From the NCBI RefSeq assembly GCF_025149785.1, contig NZ_CP102277.1, positions 2,914,001 to 2,978,000 on the forward strand: 64,000 nt of DNA. The letters are read 5' to 3'. Both the position numbers and the translations under genes were made by a program. The notes beneath the pieces are model-generated. The model did not search any database, was not told the origin of the DNA, and worked only from the letters and a program-made list of their open reading frames with translations. This DNA is from Coprococcus comes ATCC 27758. Lineage in GTDB: Bacteria; Bacillota; Clostridia; Lachnospirales; Lachnospiraceae. Shown piece by piece: positions 34,323 through 43,055 of this stretch; the stretch's first letter is position 1; each line of letters starts with the position of its first letter.

Positions 34323-36017
34323 CTAAGCTTCAGACTCTTTCTTAGCTCCAAAGTAAGCCTTCAGAGAATTGATCACAATAACAAGTCCGAGTGCCATCAG
34401 CAGAACTGCGATGATCAGCTGAAGTCCTTCTACAAGGAAAGTAGCGGAACCTGCTGCATATGCTTTTACAAGTCCGATGGTTCTCTCTACCAGTGCGGTT
34501 CCTGTTACACAAAGCATGATGATCAGCGGTGCGAACAGCATCTTGTTGCTTCTTCCTGTTACCTTCATGAATACACAAAGTGTTACAAGTACAAGTGCTG
34601 ACAGTAACTGGTTTGCTGATCCGAACAGTGGCCAGATATTTGCATATCCGATACGTGTCAGAACGTAAGCACATAACAGAGTCACGATTGTTGAGAAATA
34701 TGTATTGCAAAGGAGTTTTCTCCATCCTTCTGCATGTTCCATATCATCTACACTGAAAAGTTCCTGGAAACTCATACGTCCGATACGTGAAACAGCATCC
34801 AGACTGGTAAGTGCAAGTGCAGATACACACATGGTCATGAAGCACTGTGCGATGTAAACCGGAATACCGAACATTTCAAAGAATCCTGCAACACCGCTTG
34901 AGAATACCTGGAATGGTGTTCCGGCTGCCGGTGTTCCGTCTGCTGCTGCAGCTGCACCAGCTACGCAAAGTGCGATAACTGCAAGAAGACTTTCCAGAAC
35001 CATTGCTCCGTATCCAACCTTCAGCATATCCTTTTCATTGGATACAGTCTTAGATGATGTACCTGATGAAACAAGGCTGTGGAAACCTGATACAGCACCG
35101 CATGCCACGGTAACGAACAGGATTGGGAACATATCTCCAAGTGTATCATTGTGGAAGCCTGTAAATACCGGAAGGTTCATGGTTGGATGTGCAACCAGAA
35201 GTCCCAGTGCAGCTCCTGCGATCATACCGATGAACATATAAGTTGTCATGGTATCACGAGGCTGCTTTAAGATCCACATCGGAAGTACTGCTGTAAAGAA
35301 GATATATACAAATGTAATGTAAGTCCATGTATCTTTTGTTGCTGTGATCGGTACTAACATACCAAGACCAAGAGCAGCTACTGTAAATACAAGACCGACA
35401 ACTGTTTCTTTCCATCCGTGAAACCGGAATTTTTTCTGTACCAGACCAAAGATCATAGCAAATACGATAAACAGCAGGGAAATGGTTCCTGCAGCTCCGT
35501 TTGTCTTTGCTGCATCTGCAAGTTTTACGACACCGTCTACTTCTGTGTAAGCGTTAAATGTACCTGCAACCATATCTGCGAATGCTGCAATTACAAGAAG
35601 TGTAAACAGCCAGCAGAAAAGCAGGAATACTTTTCGTCCGAATTTACCGATATATTTTTCGATCAGAAGTCCCATAGACTTTCCTTCGTTCTTTACACTG
35701 GCATACAGTGCACCAAAGTCTGTAACAGCACCGAAGAAAATACCTCCAACGATGATCCACAGGAATACCGGAACCCATCCAAATACCGCCGCCTGAATTG
35801 CACCGGTAACAGGACCTGCACCTGCAATTGACGAAAACTGATGACTGAATACGGTCCATCCGTCTGTCGGAACATAATCCTTTCCATCTTCAAATTTCTT
35901 TGCCGGAGTCTCTGCTTTAGGATCGATTCCCCACTTATTAGCGAGCCAGCGGCCATAGAATACATATGCACAGCTAAGAAGTACTGCTGCGATCAATACG
36001 ATAACTAATGTATTCAT
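34323..36017 (-). CDS. cstA: CstA-family carbon-starvation transporter (pyruvate/peptide)
   Basis: 564 residues with about 14-16 membrane segments. CstA signatures: YGRWLANKWGIDP, DGKDYVPTDGWTVFSHQFSSIAGAGPVTGAIQAAVFGWVP and GAVTDFGALYASVKNEGKSMG, then a repeat of helical hairpins ending at MALGLVIVINSLKAYFG. Members move pyruvate (E. coli CstA and BtsT) or peptides into the cell during carbon limitation. The single gene has its own promoter and terminator. No LytS/LytR-type sensor, common beside such genes, is seen nearby. Confidence 0.9.
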   Translation of the reverse strand: MNTLVIVLIAAVLLSCAYVFYGRWLANKWGIDPKAETPAKKFEDGKDYVPTDGWTVFSHQFSSIAGAGPVTGAIQAAVFGWVPVFLWIIVGGIFFGAVTDFGALYASVKNEGKSMGLLIEKYIGKFGRKVFLLFCWLFTLLVIAAFADMVAGTFNAYTEVDGVVKLADAAKTNGAAGTISLLFIVFAMIFGLVQKKFRFHGWKETVVGLVFTVAALGLGMLVPITATKDTWTYITFVYIFFTAVLPMWILKQPRDTMTTYMFIGMIAGAALGLLVAHPTMNLPVFTGFHNDTLGDMFPILFVTVACGAVSGFHSLVSSGTSSKTVSNEKDMLKVGYGAMVLESLLAVIALCVAGAAAAADGTPAAGTPFQVFSSGVAGFFEMFGIPVYIAQCFMTMCVSALALTSLDAVSRIGRMSFQELFSVDDMEHAEGWRKLLCNTYFSTIVTLLCAYVLTRIGYANIWPLFGSANQLLSALVLVTLCVFMKVTGRSNKMLFAPLIIMLCVTGTALVERTIGLVKAYAAGSATFLVEGLQLIIAVLLMALGLVIVINSLKAYFGAKKESEA

Positions 36018-36100
36018 ACTAATCCCTCTCTTTCTCTTCCAGTTAAAATAATTAAGTTTTAATAAGATAAATAAAAATTTTATTAAATTATTATAGTGGT

Positions 36101-36129
36101 GTTTTAACTCTTTAAAGCCCTTTTGTCAA
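36101..36129 (-). promoter_or_regulatory. Candidate cstA promoter
   Basis: Minus-strand TTGACA (36124-36129), 17 bp, TAAAAC (36101-36106). The -10 is imperfect, which would suit an activated gene. A very A+T-rich leader of about 80 bases follows. 36130-36330 shows no gene or structure I can name. Confidence 0.5.
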
Positions 36130-36333
36130 TGGACTTCTCGCAATTTCGGCACGTTCACATGATTTTTTAGAGTATGCTCTGTTTTTTTGTGCATTTTTCC
36201 ATACTCCGCGTTACAAAAACATATGACCGCTTCGCAAAAGCATTCCTGTAATATACAATTTGTCCGTGACACCTGCATCTGACTCCAGAATATGAGACTC
36301 CAGACTATGACCGGATATATTTTTATATTGATA

Positions 36334-36362
36334 TTGACATTTTTTCCCAACCGAATTATACT
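36334..36362 (+). promoter_or_regulatory. Promoter of the thiamine operon leader
   Basis: TTGACA (36334-36339), 17 bp, TATACT (36357-36362): near-consensus. Transcription should begin about 36369, ten bases before the riboswitch. Confidence 0.85.
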
Positions 36363-36376
36363 GAATTTTGTAAATG

Positions 36377-36464
36377 AAACGGGGAGCTTGTTTGACAGGC
36401 TGAGAGGAAGTTCAAAACTTCGACCCATATACCTGATTTGGATAATGCCAACGTAGGAACGTAT
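36377..36464 (+). promoter_or_regulatory. TPP riboswitch (THI element)
   Basis: Contains the conserved blocks GGGGAGC (36381), GGCTGAGAGG with CTGAGA at 36400-36405, CGACCC (36421), ACCTGAT (36431-36437) and GGATAATGCCAACGTAGGA (36441-36459). These form the P1-P5 pyrimidine- and pyrophosphate-sensing arms that bind thiamine pyrophosphate. It is followed by a terminator, so TPP is expected to stop transcription before the thiazole genes. Confidence 0.95.
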
Positions 36465-36477
36465 ATTTTGATGATAA

Positions 36478-36507
36478 CGGGAGATACATTGGTATCTCTC
36501 TTTTTTT
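36478..36507 (+). terminator. Riboswitch-controlled terminator
   Basis: Stem CGGGAGATAC loop ATTG GTATCTCTC (about 9 bp) followed by seven T (36501-36507), 15 bases after the TPP aptamer. Confidence 0.88.
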
Positions 36508-36582
36508 GATATACGGCATCAAATACCATCAGCATACTCTGATGATATTTGAGAAACAGGATTTCTTATAATAATATGAAAT

Positions 36583-36780
36583 GATACCAGGGTCAAAAGG
36601 TCAGAAAGCTGATGCAAGCTTGCTTGCAAGAGGATTTTTGACCTCTTGACCCGCCAAAAACATGAGTAAGTAGCCATTTTTCAAAGAAAAATGAGCGGAT
36701 TACGAATGTTTTTGAGGATTGCGAGAGTGCAAAGCACGTAGCAATCTGGTATCAAAGGGGGCAAAATACCTTTTGACCCC
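36583..36780 (+). repeat. Structured dispersed repeat, copy A, between riboswitch and thiS
   Basis: About 198 bp, nearly identical to the reverse complement of 63714-63910. The outer stem is GATACCAG (36583-36590) with CTGGTATC (36746-36753). Inside are three arms: GGGTCAAAAGGTC with GACCTCTTGACCC; CCGC...GCGG holding CATTTTTC AAA GAAAAATG; and GATTGC...GCAATC holding GTGC AAA GCAC. A fourth hairpin GGGGgcAAAA TACC TTTTgaCCCC closes the 3' end. No reading frame is preserved. It lies in the leader of the thi operon. Confidence 0.85.
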
Positions 36781-36862
36781 AACATCATGAAATTCCACAT
36801 TCAACCAGGGTTTACACGAAAATGAATAAGGTAAAGTTGAGATTGGGCGAGAGTTCATGAAG

Positions 36863-36904
36863 GGGTACACCACCACGGGTGTAATTCTTTGTGTACTCTT
36901 TTTT
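36863..36904 (+). terminator. Second leader terminator directly before thiS
   Basis: GGGTACAC (36863-36870) pairs with GTGTACTC (36891-36898); an inner CACC/GGTG stem lies in the loop, and six T follow. It is 41 bases before the thiS start. The stretch 36781-36862 between it and the repeat has a possible weak promoter (TTTACA at 36811) and may be part of another regulatory RNA; a 'thiS motif' RNA is known upstream of thiS genes, but I cannot verify a match. Confidence 0.75.
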
Positions 36905-36944
36905 CATTTTTAAGAACTTTTCCGTTTTGAAAGGAGGTTTTTCC

Positions 36945-37142
36945 ATGATTACAGTTAATGGTAAAGAAGTTACTCTGACCGGACCGCTCAGTGTTGCGGA
37001 TTATCTGGAACAAAACAATTATCAGATCAAACGGATCGCCGTTGAAATGAATGGTGATATTTTACCAAAATACAGCTATTCTGACACCATGCTCAAAGAC
37101 GGGGACCGTCTGGAGGTTGTAAGTTTTGTAGGAGGAGGCTAA
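36945..37142 (+). CDS. thiS: Sulfur carrier protein ThiS
   Basis: 65 residues from the ATG at 36945 behind AAAGGAGG. A ubiquitin-like beta-grasp protein ending in the obligatory Gly-Gly (DRLEVVSFVGGG). N-terminal MITVNGKEV and the LEQNNYQIKRIAVEMNGDILPKYSYSDTML segment are typical. Its C-terminus is adenylated by ThiF and turned into a thiocarboxylate that supplies sulfur to the thiazole ring made by ThiG. Confidence 0.95.
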   Translation: MITVNGKEVTLTGPLSVADYLEQNNYQIKRIAVEMNGDILPKYSYSDTMLKDGDRLEVVSFVGGG

Positions 37143-37148
37143 GAAATC

Positions 37149-37790
37149 ATGTATCATACACTTACAAAAGAAGAAATCTACACCGCCCTTGACGAGCGAC
37201 ATTCACCGGAGACGCAGAAGCTTCTCTCGGCAGGAAATGTAGCGATCGCAGGGCTTGGCGGTCTTGGCTCTAATGTTGCTTATGCGCTTGCACGGATTGG
37301 TGTCGGTCATCTTCACCTGATTGATTTTGACGTAGTTGACATTACCAATCTGAACCGCCAGCAATATTTCATGGAGCATATCGGAATGTACAAGACCGAT
37401 GCCCTGAAATCCCTGCTTCTGAAGATCAATCCGTATCTGGATATCCGCACGGACTGTGTAAAAGTTACGGACGATAATCTGCAGGAATTATTTGCAGATG
37501 CCACAATTGTCTGCGAAGCTTTTGATAATCCGGAAGCCAAAGCAATGCTGGTCAATGGAATTCTGGAACATTTTCCAGAGAAAAAGCTCGTATCCGCAAC
37601 CGGAATGGCCGGCTATGGAAGCAGCAATACCATTATCACAAAACGGATCATGAAAAACTTTTATCTGTGTGGTGATGGCGTGACAGCACCAACTTACGGT
37701 CATGGACTGATGGCGCCGCGTGTTGCCATCTGTGCCGCACATGAAGCCAACATGATCACGCGGCTGATCCTCGGTGAAGAAGAAATTTAA
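37149..37790 (+). CDS. thiF: ThiS adenylyltransferase ThiF
   Basis: 213 residues, the short clostridial form without a rhodanese domain. E1-like Rossmann motif VAIAGLGGLGSNVAYALARIGVGHLHLIDFDVVDITNLNRQQY (residues 30-72) with the adenylation residues D54, N66 and R69. It starts 6 bp after thiS. The zinc-binding cysteine pairs of longer E1-like enzymes are absent, as usual for this subgroup. Confidence 0.93.
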   Translation: MYHTLTKEEIYTALDERHSPETQKLLSAGNVAIAGLGGLGSNVAYALARIGVGHLHLIDFDVVDITNLNRQQYFMEHIGMYKTDALKSLLLKINPYLDIRTDCVKVTDDNLQELFADATIVCEAFDNPEAKAMLVNGILEHFPEKKLVSATGMAGYGSSNTIITKRIMKNFYLCGDGVTAPTYGHGLMAPRVAICAAHEANMITRLILGEEEI

Positions 37791-37816
37791 AAATATAAGA
37801 AAGAAGGAACTTTATT

Positions 37817-38593
37817 ATGAGTACAAATGAAGATAAATTTATCCTGGGAGGTCATGAATTCACTTCCCGTTTTATTCTCGGATCCGGTAAATTTTCTCTG
37901 GATCTTGTAAAAGCCTGTATCGAAAAAGCAGAAGCTCAGATCATCACACTTGCCCTGCGTCGCGCAAATGAAGGCGGTCTTGCAAATATCCTGGACTATA
38001 TTCCGGACAATGTAACCCTGCTTCCAAATACATCCGGTGCACGTAATGCTGAGGAGGCAGTCCGTATCGCCAGACTTTCCCGTGAAGTCGGATGCGGCGA
38101 CTTTGTAAAGATCGAAGTCGTTCATGATTCCAAATACCTGCTTCCGGACAACTACGAAACCATCAAAGCAACAGAAATCCTTGCAAAAGAAGGCTTTGTT
38201 GTCATGCCGTATATGTACCCGGATCTGAATGCTGCAAGAGCACTTGCTGATGCCGGAGCTGCCTGCATTATGCCGCTCGGCTCTCCAATCGGTTCCAACA
38301 AAGGGCTCAGCACAAAGGATTTCATCCAGATCCTGATTGATGAGATCGATCTGCCGATCATCGTTGATGCCGGAATCGGTCGCCCTTCCCAGGCTTGTGA
38401 AGCCATGGAAATGGGTGCTTCCGCTGTCATGGCAAATACTGCTATCGCAACTGCAGGAAATGTTCCTGCCATGGCAGAAGCTTTCAAAAAAGCCATTGAA
38501 GCCGGACGCAGTGCTTATCTTTCCGGACTGGGACGCACCATCGAAAGAGGCGCAAGCGCATCCTCACCTCTGACAGGATTCTTAGAGAATTAG
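37817..38593 (+). CDS. thiG: Thiazole synthase ThiG
   Basis: 258 residues. TIM-barrel enzyme with [12 protein letters not shown] at the N-terminus, [10 protein letters not shown] near 38, [20 protein letters not shown] near 72, [14 protein letters not shown] (with the catalytic lysine region), and the phosphate-binding [31 protein letters not shown]. It condenses deoxyxylulose-5-phosphate, dehydroglycine and ThiS thiocarboxylate to the thiazole phosphate. Third gene of the operon. Confidence 0.95.
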   Translation: MSTNEDKFILGGHEFTSRFILGSGKFSLDLVKACIEKAEAQIITLALRRANEGGLANILDYIPDNVTLLPNTSGARNAEEAVRIARLSREVGCGDFVKIEVVHDSKYLLPDNYETIKATEILAKEGFVVMPYMYPDLNAARALADAGAACIMPLGSPIGSNKGLSTKDFIQILIDEIDLPIIVDAGIGRPSQACEAMEMGASAVMANTAIATAGNVPAMAEAFKKAIEAGRSAYLSGLGRTIERGASASSPLTGFLEN

Positions 38594-38605
38594 GAGGCAG
38601 TCAAA

Positions 38606-39820
38606 ATGGAAAATTCACATATCAACGAAAGTATTTTAAGTGAAGAAATTCTGGAAGACCAGAAGAAAAACCGCATTGATCATATGACTTACCTTCCGGG
38701 AATGGAAGATATCGGATCTGACGTAATGGATCAGGTCATAAGTGCCATGAACGCTTATGATTATGAAAAATATACCGAAGCTGACGTAAGACGCGCCATT
38801 GCGCATGACATCCGTACACCGGAGGATTTCGCTGCACTTCTCTCACCTGCCGCACTTCCTCTTCTTGAGGAGATCGCACAGGCTGCACAGGCAGAGACAC
38901 GAAAACATTTCGGAAACAGCGTCTACATGTTTACTCCGATCTACATTGCAAACTACTGCGAAAACTATTGTATTTACTGTGGTTTCAACTGCCACAACAA
39001 GATCAACCGTGCACAGTTAAATGAGGAAGAAATTGAAAAAGAAATGGCAGCCATCGCCAAAACAGGTCTTCAGGAGATCCTGAGCCTGACCGGTGAAAGC
39101 CGCAGCAAATCCACGGTGGAATATATCGGAAATGCCTGCAAGATCGCCCGTAAATATTTTAAAGTCATCGGACTTGAGATTTATCCGGTCAACTCAGACG
39201 AATACGCATTCCTCCACGAGTGCGGTGCCGATTATGTAACCGTATTCCAGGAGACTTACAATTCTGACAAATATGAAACCCTGCATCTTGCCGGACACAA
39301 ACGGATCTTCCCATACCGTGTCAATGCCCAGGAACGTGCACTGATGGGCGGCATGCGCGGTGTCGGATTCGGAGCACTTCTCGGACTTGATGATTTCCGC
39401 AAGGATGCCTTTGCAACCGGATACCATGCTTATCTCCTGCAGAGAAAATACCCACATGCCGAAATCGCCTTCTCCTGTCCGAGACTTCGTCCGATCATCA
39501 ACAACGACCGGATCAATCCGATGGACGTCCATGAGCCACAGCTCCTTCAGGTAGTCTGCGCTTATCGTCTGTTTATGCCATTTGCAAGCATTACGGTATC
39601 CACAAGAGAATGTGCGCGTGTAAGAGACAATCTGGTACAGATTTCTGCAACAAAAATCTCTGCCGGAGTCAGCACCGGAATCGGAAGCCATGTGGATGAT
39701 ATTGAGGATAAGGGAGATGACCAGTTCGAGATTTCTGACGGACGTTCCGTAGATGAGGTTTATCAGGCACTTCTTTCCAACAATATGCAGCCGGTTATGA
39801 GTGATTATATCTATGTATAG
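38606..39820 (+). CDS. thiH: 2-iminoacetate synthase ThiH (radical SAM)
   Basis: 404 residues. The radical-SAM cysteines are in ANYCENYCIYCGFNC (about residues 115-129, CxxxCxxC). The family also shows SLTGESRSKSTVEYI, the GLEIYPVNSDEYAFLHECGADYVTVFQETYN segment and HLAGHKRIFPYRVNAQERALMGGMRGVGFGALLGLDDFRKD. It splits tyrosine to dehydroglycine and p-cresol under anaerobic conditions; ThiO is the aerobic alternative, so ThiH suits an anaerobe. It starts 12 bp after thiG and overlaps thiE by 8 bp. Confidence 0.95.
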   Translation: MENSHINESILSEEILEDQKKNRIDHMTYLPGMEDIGSDVMDQVISAMNAYDYEKYTEADVRRAIAHDIRTPEDFAALLSPAALPLLEEIAQAAQAETRKHFGNSVYMFTPIYIANYCENYCIYCGFNCHNKINRAQLNEEEIEKEMAAIAKTGLQEILSLTGESRSKSTVEYIGNACKIARKYFKVIGLEIYPVNSDEYAFLHECGADYVTVFQETYNSDKYETLHLAGHKRIFPYRVNAQERALMGGMRGVGFGALLGLDDFRKDAFATGYHAYLLQRKYPHAEIAFSCPRLRPIINNDRINPMDVHEPQLLQVVCAYRLFMPFASITVSTRECARVRDNLVQISATKISAGVSTGIGSHVDDIEDKGDDQFEISDGRSVDEVYQALLSNNMQPVMSDYIYV

Positions 39821-40376
39821 AGATCTTATTGCCGTAACAAACCGCCATCTCTGTTCCCGTCCTTTTACAGAACAGATTACCCGTGTCTGCAAGCTGCATC
39901 CGAAAGCTCTGATCCTGCGTGAAAAAGATCTGCCGGAAGAGGAATATTTTTCTCTTGCCCGGCAGGTGAAGGAAATCTGTGAACAGTTTAAAGTTCCGTT
40001 TATTCCGCATTTTTATCCAGCCGTTGCGAGAGAACTCGGCTGTGACAGGCTACATTTACCGCTTCCACTTTTGCTTGAGAATCCGAAAGTGGTTTCCGAT
40101 TTTCATACAGTTGGAACTTCCATCCATTCTGTTTCTGAAGCAGTCGAAGCGGAAAAGCTGGGAGTTTCCTATCTCACAGCAGGGCATATTTATGTTACCG
40201 ACTGCAAGAAAGGGCTCCCGCCACGGGGACTTCCATTTCTGCAGAATGTATGTCAAGCTGTGCAGATTCCGGTTTATGGCATTGGCGGAATCAAAATTGA
40301 TGAAGCACAACTGCACGAACTGAAAAATGCAGGTGCTGCAGGAGGTTGTGTGATGTCAGGGATGATGCACGTCTGA
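39813..40376 (+). CDS. thiE: Thiamine-phosphate synthase-like protein ThiE (TenI type)
   Basis: 187 residues from the ATG at 39813, which overlaps the thiH stop by 8 bp. ThiE/TenI features: AVTNRHLCS, LILREKDLPEEEYFSLARQVKEICEQFKVPFIPHF, DRLHLPLPLL, GTSIHSVSEAVEAEKLGVSYLTAGHIYVTDCKKGLPPRGL and VYGIGGIKIDEAQLHELKNAGAAGGCVMSGMM. ThiE joins the thiazole and pyrimidine phosphates. The sequence is a little short and lacks some ThiE pyrophosphate contacts (GPxxxTxTK reads GHIYVTDCKKG), so it could instead act as a TenI thiazole tautomerase. thiC, thiD and thiM are not in the window. Confidence 0.8.
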   Translation: MYRDLIAVTNRHLCSRPFTEQITRVCKLHPKALILREKDLPEEEYFSLARQVKEICEQFKVPFIPHFYPAVARELGCDRLHLPLPLLLENPKVVSDFHTVGTSIHSVSEAVEAEKLGVSYLTAGHIYVTDCKKGLPPRGLPFLQNVCQAVQIPVYGIGGIKIDEAQLHELKNAGAAGGCVMSGMMHV

Positions 40377-40394
40377 CCGGTCATTCCTCAAAAT

Positions 40395-40458
40395 AAAAAA
40401 GGCACTATGCAGGGTAGCATATCAAACTGATATTGTCACCTTGCACAGTGTCTTTTTT
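40395..40458. terminator. Bidirectional terminator between the thi operon and the ABC importer
   Basis: Stem GGCACTATGCA (40401-40411) / TGCACAGTGTC (40442-40452), flanked by AAAAAA on the left and TTTTTT on the right, so it can end both converging transcripts. Confidence 0.85.
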
Positions 40459-41386
40459 ATTTCACCCGAAACTGCACTTCTTTGCCAGCTTCTACTTTTA
40501 TATTTCTGTCTGTCCGTACAATAATATGTTCATGATTCATTGTTTCAACATAATACTGTCTGTAAAACCCAAGAAATTCTTCCTGTCTTACAATTCCTTT
40601 CACAGAACCTTCTGCTGCAAATTCCAGTTCCTCCGGTCTGCAGCATATTGTATTTCCATGGATATCAGTAAAACGGTTGGATATTCCAAGAAAATCTCTT
40701 GCAAAATCATTCTGTGGATGCAGATACACCTCTTCCGGCTTTCCAATCTGAACCAACTTTCCCTGATCCATAATAGCGATCTGATCTCCAAGTACCATTG
40801 CCTCTTCCTGGTCATGCGTTACAAAAACCATTGTAATTTCATATTTCTTCTGGATTTCACGGATTTCTTCCCTCATTTTTACCCGGAGTTTCGCATCCAG
40901 ATTACTAAGCGGTTCATCCAGAAGAAGCACCTTCGGTTTTGTGATCAGAGATCTGACCAGTGCTACTCTCTGCTGCTGTCCTCCGGAAATTTCCCCGATC
41001 GATGCCCCGGCATATTCTTCCATATCTACGATTTTCAGATATTCCATACCCATTTCTCTGGCTTCTTTTTTTCGGATGCCACGGAACTTCAGACCATAGA
41101 TCACATTTTCCAGAACACTCATATGTGGAAATAATGCATAAGACTGAAAAACAGTTGATACCGGACGCTTCTCCGGAGCCAGTGTGGTGATATCCTGGCC
41201 ATCAACCAGGATTTGCCCTTTATCTGTTTTTAAAAATCCACTTATCATTTTGAGTGTTGTCGTTTTTCCACAGCCGGATGCTCCCAGAAGACACAACAGT
41301 TCTCCCTTTGGAAGGGAGAGTGATAAATCTTTTACTACTTCTTTTTCACCAAAACTTTTACTTATGTTTTTCAGTTCTAAATACAC
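40457..41386 (-). CDS. ABC transporter ATPase, Fe3+/polyamine/thiamine (FbpC/PotA) type
   Basis: 309 residues from a GTG at 41386; a TTG at 41413 is the alternative. Walker A LLGASGCGKTTTLKMI, Q-loop VFQSYALFPHMSV, signature ISGGQQQRVALVRSL, Walker B VLLLDEPLSNLDAKL, H-loop VTHDQEEAM, and a short C-terminal TOBE-like regulatory domain (about 235-309). It energises the importer formed with the two genes upstream; its start overlaps the permease end by 29 bp. The ligand cannot be read from the ATPase. Confidence 0.9.
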   Translation of the reverse strand: MYLELKNISKSFGEKEVVKDLSLSLPKGELLCLLGASGCGKTTTLKMISGFLKTDKGQILVDGQDITTLAPEKRPVSTVFQSYALFPHMSVLENVIYGLKFRGIRKKEAREMGMEYLKIVDMEEYAGASIGEISGGQQQRVALVRSLITKPKVLLLDEPLSNLDAKLRVKMREEIREIQKKYEITMVFVTHDQEEAMVLGDQIAIMDQGKLVQIGKPEEVYLHPQNDFARDFLGISNRFTDIHGNTICCRPEELEFAAEGSVKGIVRQEEFLGFYRQYYVETMNHEHIIVRTDRNIKVEAGKEVQFRVK

Positions 41387-43055
41387 GTTTCTTTTTCCCT
41401 TTCCATGCAACAATTATCGAAAACAGCACATTTACTGAAATTGTGATCACAATAATAAATGTCGCAATCATAGATGCTTCTCCATACCGACCTGTGTTAA
41501 TGCAATCAAATAATGTAAATACTGCAATCTTCTGTCCCGGTGTCACCAGGAAAATAACTGCTCCTGCCGTAACCATCGCACTTGTAAAATTATTGATAAA
41601 TCCCGTTGCAAATGCCTGCTTTACATTCGGAAGAATGACATCTTTCATTACCAGAAATTTATTCGCTCCAAGATCCCGCGCTGCTGCATCAAGCTCTGTA
41701 CTGATCTGCAAAAGGGAGGATGCCGAAGCCTTCGTTGTAATTGACATCTGTTTATAGATCATATTCAAGATAACAATGACCGCTGTTCCGGTAAGTTTTA
41801 ACGGTTCATGATTAAATGCCAGAATATATCCGATTCCAAAACAACTTCCCGGAAGCATATACGGAAGTGTAATAATAAAGTCCAGTACTCCGCCAAATTT
41901 TATCTTTCGTCTTTCAATATAATATGAAAGTAAAATACCGATCAGACTGCCGACTATTGCTACAATAAGCGCATATTCCACACTTCGGATAAATGTATCC
42001 ATATTCCGTTCCAGAAGTGCGTCCAGATACATCGTTGTAAATGTGATTTTCCCACGTAAGTTTCTACTGAAACTGTTTAGAAAAATGGATCCGTATTCAA
42101 GCGCCATCATTACAAAAAAGATACCTGCGCCCAGCCATACAATCACTGCTGACAGCCCACGAACCCGGAATGTATCTCCCGCTTCTACCGTCTTATTACT
42201 ATTTCCGCTGATGACTTTTTCATTTTTCTGCATTAGATAGCGGTACAGGATAAAAACAAGAATCGTCGGGATCAGAAGCAGTACATTAAGTGCCGCACTC
42301 TTATCCAGTCTGGAATATCCGATTACCTGCATATAAATTTCCGTCGAAACTGTTTCAAAACGTCCACCTATCACAACAGGCGTTCCAAAATCAGCGATCG
42401 ACCGAATAAACGAAAGCAAAAAGCAGCTGAGTAGTACCGGTTTTAACAGTGGTACAACAATTCTCCACAATGTATACCCGGAGGATGCTCCAAGGTCAAA
42501 AGATGCCCTTACGAGCGACATATCCATTTTCCTCAGCATTCCGATAATCATCAGTGCATTTAATGAAGAAAAGAATAACGTCTGCATTACAACAACACCA
42601 AGCCATCCATACGGGTTCAGCGAAAGTCCGAACACTCCTTTTGTGATCAGACCGTTTCTTCCGAAAAGCTGGATATAAGCGAGCGAAGCAATAAACGGCG
42701 GCGAAACCATGCTGATCAGCAAAATCGCTTCCAGAAATTTGCCCAGTTTCTTCCCTGCTGTCCATACACAGATTGATACAAGCAGCCCCAGAATTGTTGA
42801 AAAGAATGCGGATAAAACACCTACAAAAACACTGTTTTTTACAAGCTGCAGATTGGCGCTGAAGATGCTCTTGTAAACTTCTGTCGAAAATCCCTCTTCT
42901 CCCACAAAACTTTGTCTGATCATGCAAAGAAGCGGATACAGAATAAAGATCAACACACCTGCTACCAGCACTGCTAATATAAAATAATCCAATATATTAT
43001 AAAAATGGGCATCATAAAATGATGCCCGTTTTTCTCTAGGTTTTCTATTCTTCAC
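41358..43055 (-). CDS. Fused two-domain ABC permease (FbpB/ThiP-like)
   Basis: 565 residues from a GTG that overlaps the binding-protein stop by 11 bp. Two BPD_transp_1 halves of about six membrane segments each: the first has the EAA loop VRASFDLGASSGYTLWRIVVPLLKP and the second ELDAAARDLGANKFLVMKDVILPNVKQ. Both halves in one chain is normal for iron(III), thiamine and some phosphonate importers. Confidence 0.9.
   Translation of the reverse strand: MKNRKPREKRASFYDAHFYNILDYFILAVLVAGVLIFILYPLLCMIRQSFVGEEGFSTEVYKSIFSANLQLVKNSVFVGVLSAFFSTILGLLVSICVWTAGKKLGKFLEAILLISMVSPPFIASLAYIQLFGRNGLITKGVFGLSLNPYGWLGVVVMQTLFFSSLNALMIIGMLRKMDMSLVRASFDLGASSGYTLWRIVVPLLKPVLLSCFLLSFIRSIADFGTPVVIGGRFETVSTEIYMQVIGYSRLDKSAALNVLLLIPTILVFILYRYLMQKNEKVISGNSNKTVEAGDTFRVRGLSAVIVWLGAGIFFVMMALEYGSIFLNSFSRNLRGKITFTTMYLDALLERNMDTFIRSVEYALIVAIVGSLIGILLSYYIERRKIKFGGVLDFIITLPYMLPGSCFGIGYILAFNHEPLKLTGTAVIVILNMIYKQMSITTKASASSLLQISTELDAAARDLGANKFLVMKDVILPNVKQAFATGFINNFTSAMVTAGAVIFLVTPGQKIAVFTLFDCINTGRYGEASMIATFIIVITISVNVLFSIIVAWKGKKKRVFRTEKHK

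Noticed and set aside
36126-36428. 100-codon minus-strand frame covering the TPP riboswitch promoter.
   Set aside because: It overlaps the near-consensus promoter and aptamer on the other strand and matches nothing.
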